NCBI GenBank assembly: GCA_016928775.1
Contig: JAFGKD010000061.1
Location: forward strand, 38,746 to 102,745
Length of the DNA: 64,000 bases
From: Candidatus Zhuqueibacterota bacterium
Lineage (GTDB): Bacteria > Zhuqueibacterota > Zhuqueibacteria > Residuimicrobiales > Krinioviventaceae
Direction: 5' to 3'
Shown: positions 44,504 through 54,473 of the stretch, piece by piece
How positions within the stretch are numbered: position 1 is the stretch's first letter
Layout of the letters: each line of letters begins with the position of its first letter
Translations under genes and position numbers: made by a program
Notes under the pieces: model-generated
Told to the model about the DNA's origin: nothing
Databases searched by the model: none
Seen by the model: the letters and a program-made list of their open reading frames with translations, nothing else

Positions 44504-46963
44504 ATGATACGAAATTATTTAAAAATTGCACTGAGAAATTTTCTCAAACAAAAAAGTTATTCTCTCATCAATATTACTGGACTCACGATCGGTATGACCT
44601 GCTGTTTTTTAATTGTCCTGTTTGTTATTGACGAGCTGCGCTATGAACGCCATCATGTCAACGCAGAGAATATCTATCGAGTGGTGGTCAACAGCACAAT
44701 TGGCGACCAGGAAATGAATGAAGCGATCACGCCGACGCCGCTGGCGGAAACGCTGATGATGGATTTCCCTGAAGTCAGAAACGTGATTCGGCTTCACCAC
44801 ACGCCAAATATGCTGGTTCGATACGAGGACAAGGTCTTTAACGAATCACAATTTATGTGGGTGGACTCGACCTTTTTTGATATTTTTAGCGCTCGGCTTT
44901 TACACGGCGATCCCAAAACAGCACTCAAGGATCATCACACTCTGGTCATGACAGAAACAACAGCAAAAAAATATTTTGACGATCCGGCGCAAGCGCTTGG
45001 CAAAATTGTAAACTTTGAAGACGGCACACCCTATCGAATATCCGGTATTTGTGAGGATGCGCCGCCAAACTCGCATTTTCATTACGGCATGCTCTGTCCA
45101 TTATCCTCGTGGGAATGGGAAAACATTCGTCCCTACTGGCTAAACAGCTATGTGTACACCTATGTTCTTTTGCAGGATGGATTCCCGCCGGAACAATTGG
45201 AGGCAAAATTTCCCGGTTTCATCCGCACGCATGTGGCGCCGCAACTGGAGCAATCGCTGGGCATGTCCATTAACCAGTTTTATGAATCCGGCGGTAAACT
45301 GGATTACCTTCTGCAGCCGCTCAAAGACATCCACCTCCATTCAAATTTATCCAATGAACTGGAAGCAAACAGCGACATCAAATATATCTATATCTTTTCG
45401 CTTATTGCGCTCTTTATTCTTTGCATCGCCGCCATCAATTTTATGAATCTGGCGACGGCCAAATCAACAACCCGCAACAAAGAAGTCGGCATGCGTAAAG
45501 TACTGGGTTCCAATCGGTCTCAACTGGTGAAACAATTTCTGTGTGAATCCATTTTGATTTCACTCGTTGCCATGGTACTGTCCATTTTTTTAGCCGAGCT
45601 GCTTCTTCCCTATTTTAATCAAATCGCCGCAAAGCAGTTGGATATTCGGTTATTTCATGAGTTGTATCTCCTGCCCGGGCTTTTTGTGATTACACTGTTG
45701 ATTGGAATTTTGGCCGGAAGTTACCCGGCACTCTTCCTGGCCTCGTTTAAACCAATCCTGGTGTTAAATCGATCTGATGCCAGAGGCATGGTCAGTCGTG
45801 CCGGATTACGCAGCTTGTTGGTTGTATTACAATTTTCCATCACGATTTTCCTGTTCATCAGCACGTTTGTTGTTTTTCAGCAAATGCGATACATCCAAAA
45901 CAAGCGACTGGGATTTGACAAGGAAAACATTGTTGTCATCAAACGCGGCTGGGCCATCGGACAAAATCCGGACGGCACAGAACAAGCGCCGAGCAACAAT
46001 ACAACAGTTCTTGATGCCTTTAAACACGAGCTATTGCAAAACGCCAATATAATCGCTGCGGCGGGAACCGGCAGTTTGCCTGGCAAAAGTTTTTACAACA
46101 TGGTTTGTATCCCTGACGGCAAAGATGACAGCGAACAGATGTCGCTTAATTATTTCCTCGCAGATTATGATTTTATGGAAACGATGAATCTTGAACTTGT
46201 GGAGGGACGTTATTTTTCACGCGACGTAGCGGGCGACACGCTGGCCGTGGTGATTAATGAAACCGCAGCTCGGGCAATGGGACTTGAAGCGCCTGTTGTC
46301 GGAAATCGAATTGGTTTTCCAAACTCAAAATTTCATCTTCATATAGTCGGGGTGATAAAGGATTTTAATTACGAGTCGCTGCATCGAAAAATTGAACCGC
46401 TGTGCATCGGATTGCAAACCAATACACGAACTTTTATAGCTGCACGCATCCAGCCGCATGACGTGCCAAATACAATCGCTCATATTGAGAAGACCTGGAA
46501 AAGCTTTATTCCCTACAAGCCATTCGAATATTTCTTTTTTAGTGACGACTATGATCAGCTTTACAGATCCGAACAACGGCAGAGCAAGCTGTTCACAATT
46601 TTTTCAATCCTGGCTATAGCCATCGCCTGTCTTGGTCTTTTAGGACTGGCGTCATTTACCACCGAACAGCGAGCCAAAGAGATTGGTGTTCGCAAAGTTC
46701 TTGGATCATCGATTGCCGGCATCATTTTAAAACTGTCCAAAGAATTCATCAAATGGATTCTTGTCGCCAACATTTTTGCCTGGCCGCTTGCATGGTTGTC
46801 GTCGTCCAGGTGGTTGCAGAATTTCGCTTACAGATCAGAGTTGAATATCTGGATTTTTGTTTTGGCCAGCGGCACAGCATTATGCATTGCTTTACTCACT
46901 GTGAGCACCCAGGTCATCAAAGCAGCGACCGCAAATCCGGTGAAGACACTGCGGTATGAATAA
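44504..46963 (+). CDS. Double-module FtsX/MacB-family permease 3
   Basis: At 819 residues this is the longest copy. AGGGAG precedes the ATG. After helix 1 it reads VIDELRYERHHVNAENIYRV, the closest match to the remnant just upstream, so the two may share a recent origin. The second module starts near 430 with the helix in LQFSITIFLFISTFVV. The second periplasmic domain has an extra polar insertion near 485-500 (GQNPDGTEQAPSNN). It ends NPVKTLRYE, unlike the NPVEALRYE of most copies. Confidence 0.93.
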   Translation: MIRNYLKIALRNFLKQKSYSLINITGLTIGMTCCFLIVLFVIDELRYERHHVNAENIYRVVVNSTIGDQEMNEAITPTPLAETLMMDFPEVRNVIRLHHTPNMLVRYEDKVFNESQFMWVDSTFFDIFSARLLHGDPKTALKDHHTLVMTETTAKKYFDDPAQALGKIVNFEDGTPYRISGICEDAPPNSHFHYGMLCPLSSWEWENIRPYWLNSYVYTYVLLQDGFPPEQLEAKFPGFIRTHVAPQLEQSLGMSINQFYESGGKLDYLLQPLKDIHLHSNLSNELEANSDIKYIYIFSLIALFILCIAAINFMNLATAKSTTRNKEVGMRKVLGSNRSQLVKQFLCESILISLVAMVLSIFLAELLLPYFNQIAAKQLDIRLFHELYLLPGLFVITLLIGILAGSYPALFLASFKPILVLNRSDARGMVSRAGLRSLLVVLQFSITIFLFISTFVVFQQMRYIQNKRLGFDKENIVVIKRGWAIGQNPDGTEQAPSNNTTVLDAFKHELLQNANIIAAAGTGSLPGKSFYNMVCIPDGKDDSEQMSLNYFLADYDFMETMNLELVEGRYFSRDVAGDTLAVVINETAARAMGLEAPVVGNRIGFPNSKFHLHIVGVIKDFNYESLHRKIEPLCIGLQTNTRTFIAARIQPHDVPNTIAHIEKTWKSFIPYKPFEYFFFSDDYDQLYRSEQRQSKLFTIFSILAIAIACLGLLGLASFTTEQRAKEIGVRKVLGSSIAGIILKLSKEFIKWILVANIFAWPLAWLSSSRWLQNFAYRSELNIWIFVLASGTALCIALLTVSTQVIKAATANPVKTLRYE

Positions 46964-46964
46964 A

Positions 46965-47055
46965 AGTGGAACAAGGAAAAAGGATAAAGGAGCAAGGTAC
47001 AGGGAGAAGGAAAATATTATTTCCATTCTCCTTTCTCCCTTTTCCCTTCTCCCCT
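46965..47055. repeat. Purine/pyrimidine imperfect inverted repeat
   Basis: A purine-rich arm (about 46970-47018, with AAGGAAAAAGGATAAAGGAG) faces a pyrimidine-rich arm (about 47022-47055, with CTCCTTTCTCCCTTTTCCC). It fills nearly the whole gap between permeases 3 and 4. An upstream reading of permease 4 through this repeat is not credible. Confidence 0.65.
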
Positions 47056-47070
47056 GTTAAAAGAGGTTTT

Positions 47071-49488
47071 ATGTTTTTCAACACCTTAAAATTCGCATTT
47101 CGAAACCTGCGCAAAAATGCGCTTTACTCGTTCATCAACATCATTGGTCTGGCTATTGGTTTGGCGGCGATTATGTTGATCGTTTTTTGGGTGCGCGATG
47201 AATTGAGTTATGATAATTTTCATGCCAATGCAGAGCGCATCTATCGCGTGGAACGGGCGTGGAATTTTAAAGAGATGGTCGGGCAGGCGCCCATTGCTGC
47301 CGCGCCATGGGGTCCGGGACTTTTGGCGAATTATCCCGAAATCGAACAAAGTGTGCGCATTTCTAAAGAAGAAACATTTGTTCGAAATCAAGAAAACCAG
47401 TCCTTTAAACAAAATATTATTGCGGCGGACGAAACGCTGTTTTCACTTTTTGATTTTTCGCTAATCAATGGAGATGAAAACACAGCGCTCATTGAACCGA
47501 ATCAGGTCGTTCTCACTCCAGAGTTGGCGGTAAAATATTGCGGCACCACAAACGCCATCGGCAAATCGCTGTCCATTGACTGGCTAGGCGAACGAACGGA
47601 TTTTGAGATCACCGGCATCCTCTCCCCTGTCCCGGCCAACTCGCATATGCACTTTGATATGGTGATCTCCTTCTCGTCATATCCCGATGAATTGCTCACC
47701 GATTGGATGTCCGGCGGATTTTATAATTTTATTCTGGTTGATGAAAACACGGATGCCGAAACGCTCGAAGCGAAATTTCCGATGTTTTTGAAACATCATG
47801 CTACCACAGATTTCATGACCTACTTTGGCTCTGACCTGAACATCACCGATGTGTTTCAGATTAAATTGCGACCGCTTACATCCATCCATTTGCAGCCGAG
47901 TCGACATTTTGAGTTTGAGCCGCAAGGCCAGTTGACGACCGTGCGCATGTTCACCATTGCTGCATTTATGATTTTGTTGATCGCCTGTTTCAACTTTATC
48001 AATCTTTCCACCGCGCAGGCGCACAAACGCGCCAAAGAAGTTGGCATGCGTAAAGCGGTCGGCGCGAAAAAAGGTCAACTCGTTTTGCACTTTCTCGGCG
48101 AATCGATTTTGGTCACATTTTTAGCGTTAGGCTTGGCGCTTGTGATCGTGCGACTGAGCATGCCGATTTTTAATGCCATCTCCGGCAAATCACTTTCAGG
48201 CGCGATCATTTTTTCAGAGCACAATCTAGTTGTGCTCGTGGCGCTGTCAATCATCACCGGATTTTTAGCCGGACTTTATCCGGCGCTTTTTCTCAGCGCC
48301 TTTGAACCTCTGAAAATTTTCCATGGCATGCACAATGCCGGTGCGCACAAATCACGATTCCGCAAGATATTGTCCACCGCGCAATTCGCCATTTCGATTT
48401 TTCTCATCATCGGCGCACTCACCGTCAGTAAACAGCTCTTCTATATTCAGAACAAATCGCTGGGATTCGACAAGGAAAACGTCATTGTCCTGCCGGCGCA
48501 AAGCAAAGCCGTACGCGCGGATTTTGAGGCGTTTCGATCCGAGCTCAGCAAGGAGTCGCGTATTTTGTCCGTTGCCAGCTCGTCTTTTTTGCCGGGACAA
48601 AAAACGCCACCGGACGCCAATTTCCGGCGCGCCGATACTGAGGATATTCACAACCTGTGCATTCTGCAAACGGATTTTTATTTTAGCGAAGCGCTCAATT
48701 TTGAGATTTTACACGGACGCACCTTTTCAAAAGAATTCAGCACGGACTCTACAGCTTTTGTTTTGAATGAAAGAGCCGTTCAAACACTCGGTTTCAAACT
48801 AGATGAAACGGTCGGCAAAAAATTATCCATGATCATCGACGGCACACATGATGTTCGCGGCACGATCATCGGCGTAATTAAGGATTTCCATTTCATGTCG
48901 CTGCACTCGAACATGCAATCCTACGCGCTGTTTTTGCCAAAAGAGAATGACATTCAATTTATATCCATTCGAATCGCGCCCGGCGCCATCAAAGAGATTT
49001 TAGCGTCAATTGAAAACACCTGGCGTTCAATCTATCCAAACGAACAATTTGAGTACACTTTTCTGGATGACCGGATCAATCAACTTTACACTAAAGATCA
49101 GCAAACTCGGCAGCTCTTTTTCATTTTCGCCGGATTGGCCATTTTTGTCGCGTGCCTGGGTTTATTTGGATTAGCCACCTTTAACACCGAACAACGCACC
49201 AAAGAGATCGGCGTGCGTAAAGTGCTGGGATCATCCATGCCGCGAATTTCTTTTTTATTGGTTAAAGAATTTCTCGTCTGGATTATTTTGGCCAACATTT
49301 TCGCCTGGCCCATCGCCTGGTTTACAATGAAGAATTGGCTGCAGGATTTTGCTTTTCGCACCAGCATGCGTTGGGAGATGTTTATTTTTGCCGGCCTTGT
49401 GACATTGGGAATAGCGTTGTTGACTATCACTTTGAAGATTTTAAAGGCAGCAAGGGCGAATCCGGTGGAGGCGCTGAGATATGAGTGA
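47071..49488 (+). CDS. Double-module FtsX/MacB-family permease 4
   Basis: I start at 47071 (MFFNTLKFAFRNLRKNALYS), right after AAGAGG; a start at 46966 would translate the low-complexity repeat. The protein is 805 residues. Helix 1 is followed by WVRDELSYDNFHANAERIYRV. The second module begins near 430 (AQFAISIFLIIGALTVSKQ). The stop is TGA after LRYE where most copies use TAA, and the last residues read KAARANPVEALRYE. Downstream, 49489-49537 is AT-rich with nothing recognised before a repeat. Confidence 0.92.
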   Translation: MFFNTLKFAFRNLRKNALYSFINIIGLAIGLAAIMLIVFWVRDELSYDNFHANAERIYRVERAWNFKEMVGQAPIAAAPWGPGLLANYPEIEQSVRISKEETFVRNQENQSFKQNIIAADETLFSLFDFSLINGDENTALIEPNQVVLTPELAVKYCGTTNAIGKSLSIDWLGERTDFEITGILSPVPANSHMHFDMVISFSSYPDELLTDWMSGGFYNFILVDENTDAETLEAKFPMFLKHHATTDFMTYFGSDLNITDVFQIKLRPLTSIHLQPSRHFEFEPQGQLTTVRMFTIAAFMILLIACFNFINLSTAQAHKRAKEVGMRKAVGAKKGQLVLHFLGESILVTFLALGLALVIVRLSMPIFNAISGKSLSGAIIFSEHNLVVLVALSIITGFLAGLYPALFLSAFEPLKIFHGMHNAGAHKSRFRKILSTAQFAISIFLIIGALTVSKQLFYIQNKSLGFDKENVIVLPAQSKAVRADFEAFRSELSKESRILSVASSSFLPGQKTPPDANFRRADTEDIHNLCILQTDFYFSEALNFEILHGRTFSKEFSTDSTAFVLNERAVQTLGFKLDETVGKKLSMIIDGTHDVRGTIIGVIKDFHFMSLHSNMQSYALFLPKENDIQFISIRIAPGAIKEILASIENTWRSIYPNEQFEYTFLDDRINQLYTKDQQTRQLFFIFAGLAIFVACLGLFGLATFNTEQRTKEIGVRKVLGSSMPRISFLLVKEFLVWIILANIFAWPIAWFTMKNWLQDFAFRTSMRWEMFIFAGLVTLGIALLTITLKILKAARANPVEALRYE

Positions 49489-49537
49489 TAAAAATCCAAG
49501 GTTCTTGATCGGCAATGAAAAATCTAAATAAAAAATA

Positions 49538-49620
49538 GTGAAACGTCACACGTGAGACGTGAGACGCAAAGATATCTTTTTCCACGTTTCACGTCTGACG
49601 TCTCACGTCTCACGATTCAC
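49538..49620. repeat. Imperfect inverted repeat of GTGAGACGT words
   Basis: The left arm (49538-49566) has GTGAAACGTCACACGTGAGA and ACGTGAGACGC; the right arm (49583-49620) has CACGTTTCACGTC, GACGTCTCACGTCTCACG and ATTCAC. The arms pair over most of their length. It is the clearest of the degenerate-word palindromes and fills the gap before permease 5. Confidence 0.75.
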
Positions 49621-49634
49621 AACCGGAGCACCAA

Positions 49635-51947
49635 ATGATCCATAATTTCAAACTCACCGTCCGCCAACTGGCTAAAAACAAGCTTTATTCTTTTCTCGGC
49701 ATTGCCGGCTTTGCATTTGGTTTTGCCGTGTGTCTGGTCATTGGCTTGTTCATTCAGTTTGAATTGACCATGGACAGATGCTTTGACAATCATAGCCGCA
49801 TCTATCGACTCAACGATGCAGGGCATAGCGTCCACATGGTCTACAAGGACAAGGATATTTATATCGAGAATTATCCTGAAATCGAACTGGTTTGTCCGGT
49901 CGAGTATCATGCCGGTTGGTCGCGTCCGGTGTTCACCGGGGAGAAATCTGTCTATATTCAAAATAGCATAACAACGGACAGCACCTTTTTTGAGGTCTTT
50001 ACCATTCCGATTTTAAAAAGTACCGCGCGAAATCCTCTAGAACACCCGAGCTCGGCTGTGATCACCGAATCCTGTGCGAACATACTTTTCGGCGATAAAG
50101 ATCCGTTGAATCAAGAGATCACCTTTGACAATGATAAATTATTGATGGTCAGTGCGATCATCCCGGATTTCCCTGAAAATGCCAGTCTACATGCCGACAT
50201 CCTGTTGAGCGCAGAGAATGAATTGATCCGCGGCAGCTACACCGGCGATGGAAACAACGGCTGGAATTATTCGGTCAATTTTTACGCCCTGTTGGTCGAA
50301 TCCGCTTCTCCCCTGCTGCTCGAACAAAAAATGAAAAATACGTTGAAACAACTGGGCGCGGCTGTCCCGAACGTCAGATTACAGGCACTGGATCAAAGCT
50401 ACCTTGATCAACCGCTGGAGGGAGATGGCAATAAAACCGGAAATCCGGCTTTGATTATTTTGTTCGGCACCATCGGTTTATTGATTCTTGTCCTCTCCAT
50501 GATCAATCATATCAACTTTATCTTGTCACTGCAGCTCAAAAAGCTCAAGGAGATCGGTATTAAAAAAACCAGCGGAGCGGGATTGATGCAGCTTTTGACG
50601 CATTATTTTGTAGAAATTGCGGTCTGGATTTTCTTGTCCCTGGCATTTGCCCTGGTGCTGGTGCAAATCGTCTTGCCCTATGCAAATCGCCTGCTTGATC
50701 GGCCCTTGAATTTTATGACAATTTTTACCACGCCGTTTTGCGTCTATGTGGCGCTCTCCCTGCTGCTTGTTTTGAGTCTCTCTGCTCTGGCATATTTGGT
50801 TCTGCTGTCCAGGTTTGATTACAAGAGCTATTTCAGCGGACATTTAGGCAGCGGCCATAAAGATCACGCCAAAAAAGCCTTGACGATATTTCAATTTGCC
50901 ATCTCTGTTTTCCTGCTTGTCGCTGTTTTCGCCATTCAAGAGCAGATTCGTTACGTCAAGCACCGGGATGTGGGATTTAACAAGGATCATCTCTTGATGC
51001 TGAAATTTCCATATCGCTATAAACACGGCCAAACGCTTCAGGCACGTCTGACAAATCATACATCCATCGTGAGCACGAGTTTGAGCATGGGCAATCCAGG
51101 GAATATCAAGTATGGAACCATGGGCCGAGGCGCGGATGGCAACAATTTTAACATGAGTCGAATTGACGTCGATTTGAATTTTCTCGAGACCTTTGAAATT
51201 CCGCTTGTGCAAGGCAGAGCTTTTCTGCCGGGCGAAGGAAGCAAGGTCTGTCTGATCAATGAAACGGCTGTTAAGAATTACGGCTGGGATACGCTTGATG
51301 GAAAAACGTTTGCCGAATTTCCGGTGGTTGGTGTTGTCCAGGATTTTCACATCAGCTCCATGCGCCATCCGATCGAGGGCGTGGGATTGGTGCTGAATAA
51401 CGAGCAGCAGCCATCGACGCTCAATCTACGTATACAACGGGAGAATATCAGCGCCACCATGGAATTTATTCGGCAGACCTGGGACAGCGTCTCGCCGCAG
51501 ACGCCTTTTGAATACCAATTTTACGACGATTGGTACGACTCGCTTTACCGAGGCGAGGAACGATTTACCGCCGGCATTCGCTTATTTGCCTTGATCGCCT
51601 TTTTGATCACGTGTCTTGGACTTCTGGGGCAAACGATTCATATCTGTTTGAATCGCACCAAAGAGATTGGCATTCGCAAAGTGGTCGGCGCCACTGTACC
51701 CTCGATCCTTTTGTTGCTCACAAAACAATTTGCCGGCTGGGTTTTAGTCGCCAACGTGATCGCCTGGCCAGTCGCGTGGTACGTCGTGAATATGTGGCTG
51801 CACAGCTTTGCCTATCGAACAGAGCTGACGCTGTGGCCATTTATATTGGCGGGATTGGCAGCATTGCTCATTGCTGTGTTGACAGTGAGCTGGCAGGCGA
51901 TTCGGGCCGCAACGGCGAATCCAGTGGAGGCGTTGCGGTACGAATAA
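49635..51947 (+). CDS. Double-module FtsX/MacB-family permease 5
   Basis: This copy has 770 residues, the shortest complete one. GGAG lies six bases before the ATG. Helix 1 (GIAGFAFGFAVCLVIGLFI) is followed by QFELTMDRCFDNHSRIYRLNDA, so the DELSYD signature is lost; permease 6 shares the FGFAFG helix and the YRLND motif, and the two form a sub-family. The second module starts near 410 (FQFAISVFLLVAVFAIQEQ). The final FtsX unit has NRTKEIGIRKVVGATVPS. It ends SWQAIRAATANPVEALRYE. Confidence 0.92.
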   Translation: MIHNFKLTVRQLAKNKLYSFLGIAGFAFGFAVCLVIGLFIQFELTMDRCFDNHSRIYRLNDAGHSVHMVYKDKDIYIENYPEIELVCPVEYHAGWSRPVFTGEKSVYIQNSITTDSTFFEVFTIPILKSTARNPLEHPSSAVITESCANILFGDKDPLNQEITFDNDKLLMVSAIIPDFPENASLHADILLSAENELIRGSYTGDGNNGWNYSVNFYALLVESASPLLLEQKMKNTLKQLGAAVPNVRLQALDQSYLDQPLEGDGNKTGNPALIILFGTIGLLILVLSMINHINFILSLQLKKLKEIGIKKTSGAGLMQLLTHYFVEIAVWIFLSLAFALVLVQIVLPYANRLLDRPLNFMTIFTTPFCVYVALSLLLVLSLSALAYLVLLSRFDYKSYFSGHLGSGHKDHAKKALTIFQFAISVFLLVAVFAIQEQIRYVKHRDVGFNKDHLLMLKFPYRYKHGQTLQARLTNHTSIVSTSLSMGNPGNIKYGTMGRGADGNNFNMSRIDVDLNFLETFEIPLVQGRAFLPGEGSKVCLINETAVKNYGWDTLDGKTFAEFPVVGVVQDFHISSMRHPIEGVGLVLNNEQQPSTLNLRIQRENISATMEFIRQTWDSVSPQTPFEYQFYDDWYDSLYRGEERFTAGIRLFALIAFLITCLGLLGQTIHICLNRTKEIGIRKVVGATVPSILLLLTKQFAGWVLVANVIAWPVAWYVVNMWLHSFAYRTELTLWPFILAGLAALLIAVLTVSWQAIRAATANPVEALRYE

Positions 51948-51952
51948 ATCCT

Positions 51953-52030
51953 GTGAAACGTCACATGTGAAATGAGAAATCAGATGAAAAATTATATCCA
52001 CCGTCTCATGTCTCACGTTTGACGTTTCAC
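51953..52030. repeat. Imperfect inverted repeat of GTGAAACGT words
   Basis: GTGAAACGTCACATGTGAAA at 51953-51972 is opposed by GTCTCATGTCTCACGTTTGA and CGTTTCAC ending at 52030. Outer words GTGAAACGT and ACGTTTCAC pair exactly. It fills the gap between permeases 5 and 6. Confidence 0.7.
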
Positions 52031-52055
52031 ACTCTTTTTATAAAAGGATAGAATT

Positions 52056-54401
52056 ATGTTAAAAACTTATTTCAAATTCGCTTTTCGAAATCTGCTCAAA
52101 AACAAGAGTTTTTCATTAATCAACATCCTGGGATTTGCCTTTGGCATGTCCATTTGTCTAGGGATATATGCCTATCTCTTGCACGAATACTCGTATAACA
52201 CGTATCACAAAAACGCGCATCGAATTTATCGTCTGAACGATGCTCAAAACAAGACGAGCACCATTGATTATCGAGTTAAGGATATCCTGCTTTCGAATTA
52301 CCCCGAGATAAACAACGCATGCCTCGCCCTGCTAATAAATCATCCGATGCCAGTGACTGTGAATAACAAAGGCGTATATCTAGATAATATACTCTCTGCC
52401 GACAATGCTTTTTTTGATATATTTTCCGTACCATTCATCCACGGCAATAGAGACAATCCACTGCCCGATCTACACTCGGCCGTTCTGACGACAAGTGCCG
52501 CGAAAAAGCTGTTTGGTGTTGAGAATCCTGTAGGGCAGGAATTGGAACTGCGTCACCGTTTTCCCTTGACCGTCTCCGGCGTCATCGAAGATTTTCCGGA
52601 CAATTCCAGTATTCAGGCTCAGATGATTGTCAACGCTGAAAACGAAAATTTTAAATTTTATTTCAGCTGTGAAAATGGAAGCGACCAAAGCACCTATCGC
52701 TGGCTGTTAGAAATCTTTTTATTGATGAATGAACAAGCAGATCCGCAAACGCTGGTGGACAAAATAAATTCACATGCCGATCTCCTGGCGCCCTACGAGG
52801 AAAGTGTCGGTCTGACCGCATTGACGGATATCTATCTACACGACACTATCCGTGAAGGTGCAATGAAACGCGGTAATCCAGGACTGCTAAAACTTTTATT
52901 GACCATCGGTCTCGTCATTCTGATTTTAGCGGTCATCAATTACATCAATTTGACCGCCGCGCAACAGCATCGTCGATTCAAGGAAATTGGCGTCAAAAAA
53001 TCCATAGGCGCCGGTAAAAAGGATATTCTCGTTCAGTTTCTCACCGAATCCGTTGTCGTGTCGTTCATCGCTTTTGGCGCGGCACTTTTGTTATTGTGGC
53101 ATAGTATCCCAATATATCGTTCCATCTTTTTTGATGATTATTCCATCGTTCCCCTGCTGCATTATTGGCCAGCTATTCTGATCAGTGTCTTCGCCGTGGG
53201 CATTTTTTCCGGATTGGGCAGTGTTTTTCTTTTTTCATCCATTAATCCCATCCAGGCTCTTAAAGGCGAGTTTAAAGCAAAACGCACTGGATTTACCTGG
53301 CGAAACGGCTTGACTATTTTTCAATTTATCGTCTCCATTGCCCTGATCTTTTGCATCATTGTCATGCAAAAACAGATTCGTTATGTCAAGTATACCAATC
53401 CCGGATTTAACGAAGAGCAGCTACTGAAATTGGATGTGCCCCAAATTCAACAAACCGATAAAAACGCCGCACTTTTGCTTATTGACAAATTTCGCTCTTA
53501 TCCGACCATCCAAAATGTTTGTATGACCAATGGCGTGCCGGGGACGATCAGCACATTTATGGGTATGGGCACAGCTGAGAAGCGCAGGAATTTACCCATT
53601 ATTTTTGCCGACTATAATTTTCTGCAAACTTTTGGACTTGAAATCATCATGGGCAGGATACCGGAACCGAGCGATTTTGGCACAACTTGTTTAATGAACG
53701 AGGCGGCCTATAAATATTATGAATGGACAAATCTCGAAAACAAACGATTCGACAACGGCAGGCCGGGCGGTTTTGACATCGTTGGTATTGTCAATAATTT
53801 TCACTTTCAATCGCTGCGCAGCTCCATCGAGCCGCTGTGTATTCTTTTTCCCGGCGATGTCTACCCAACTCACTTGAGTATCAGAATATCGGCTGGTCAT
53901 ATCAGCGACACCATGCAGTTCATTCAAAAAACCTGGCACGAGATTCTGCCACAATATCCGCTGCAATATGAGTTTTATGATTCCTGGCTCGATGCGATGT
54001 ATCGCGAGGATGAAAAACTTGGTACAGCCATTGGCCTTTTTGCCTCTCTGGCGATCGTGATTTCCTGTCTCGGTATTTTGGGCATGGCCATTTTCTCAAC
54101 ACAAAAACGCACCAAAGAAATTGGCATACGCAAGGTGGTGGGCGCATCTGTACCGGAGATCCTGTTTATGCTCGGCACAAATTTCAGCAAATGGGTGTTG
54201 TTGGCTAATATTTTTGCCTGGCCGCTCGCGTGGTATGCGATGAACACATGGCTGCAAAATTTTGCCTACCGGATTGATTTGACTATCTGGCCATTTTTAC
54301 TGGCGGGTGTGTTAGCCTTGCTGATTGCGCTGCTCACCGTGAGCTGGCAAGCGATTCGAGCGGCAACGGCCAATCCGGTGGAGGCGCTTCGCTATGAATA
54401 A
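52056..54401 (+). CDS. Double-module FtsX/MacB-family permease 6
   Basis: The 781-residue copy is sister to permease 5: helix 1 in INILGFAFGMSICLGIYAYL and then HEYSYNTYHKNAHRIYRLND. AAAGGA precedes the ATG. The first periplasmic domain is short (about 45-265). The second module begins near 415 (FQFIVSIALIFCIIVMQKQ) and reads RYVKYTNPGFNEEQLL, similar to the RYVKHRDVGFNKDHLL of permease 5. The last FtsX unit has KRTKEIGIRKVVGASVPE, and the protein ends in the same SWQAIRAATANPVEALRYE. Tandem duplication of one gene to give 5 and 6 is likely. Confidence 0.92.
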   Translation: MLKTYFKFAFRNLLKNKSFSLINILGFAFGMSICLGIYAYLLHEYSYNTYHKNAHRIYRLNDAQNKTSTIDYRVKDILLSNYPEINNACLALLINHPMPVTVNNKGVYLDNILSADNAFFDIFSVPFIHGNRDNPLPDLHSAVLTTSAAKKLFGVENPVGQELELRHRFPLTVSGVIEDFPDNSSIQAQMIVNAENENFKFYFSCENGSDQSTYRWLLEIFLLMNEQADPQTLVDKINSHADLLAPYEESVGLTALTDIYLHDTIREGAMKRGNPGLLKLLLTIGLVILILAVINYINLTAAQQHRRFKEIGVKKSIGAGKKDILVQFLTESVVVSFIAFGAALLLLWHSIPIYRSIFFDDYSIVPLLHYWPAILISVFAVGIFSGLGSVFLFSSINPIQALKGEFKAKRTGFTWRNGLTIFQFIVSIALIFCIIVMQKQIRYVKYTNPGFNEEQLLKLDVPQIQQTDKNAALLLIDKFRSYPTIQNVCMTNGVPGTISTFMGMGTAEKRRNLPIIFADYNFLQTFGLEIIMGRIPEPSDFGTTCLMNEAAYKYYEWTNLENKRFDNGRPGGFDIVGIVNNFHFQSLRSSIEPLCILFPGDVYPTHLSIRISAGHISDTMQFIQKTWHEILPQYPLQYEFYDSWLDAMYREDEKLGTAIGLFASLAIVISCLGILGMAIFSTQKRTKEIGIRKVVGASVPEILFMLGTNFSKWVLLANIFAWPLAWYAMNTWLQNFAYRIDLTIWPFLLAGVLALLIALLTVSWQAIRAATANPVEALRYE

Positions 54402-54473
54402 CTGCGAGAACAAAAGTTCCGACGCTTTTATGGGGAATGATTCGATTTTAACATATCAGAAAGGGGGATTTTT

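Noticed and set aside
46966..47070. N-terminal extension of permease 4
   Set aside because: It translates the purine/pyrimidine palindrome; the true start follows AAGAGG at 47071.
37761..52030. CRISPR array made by the repeated GTGAAACGT words
   Set aside because: The words are degenerate, about nine bases, with no regular spacers and no cas genes nearby.
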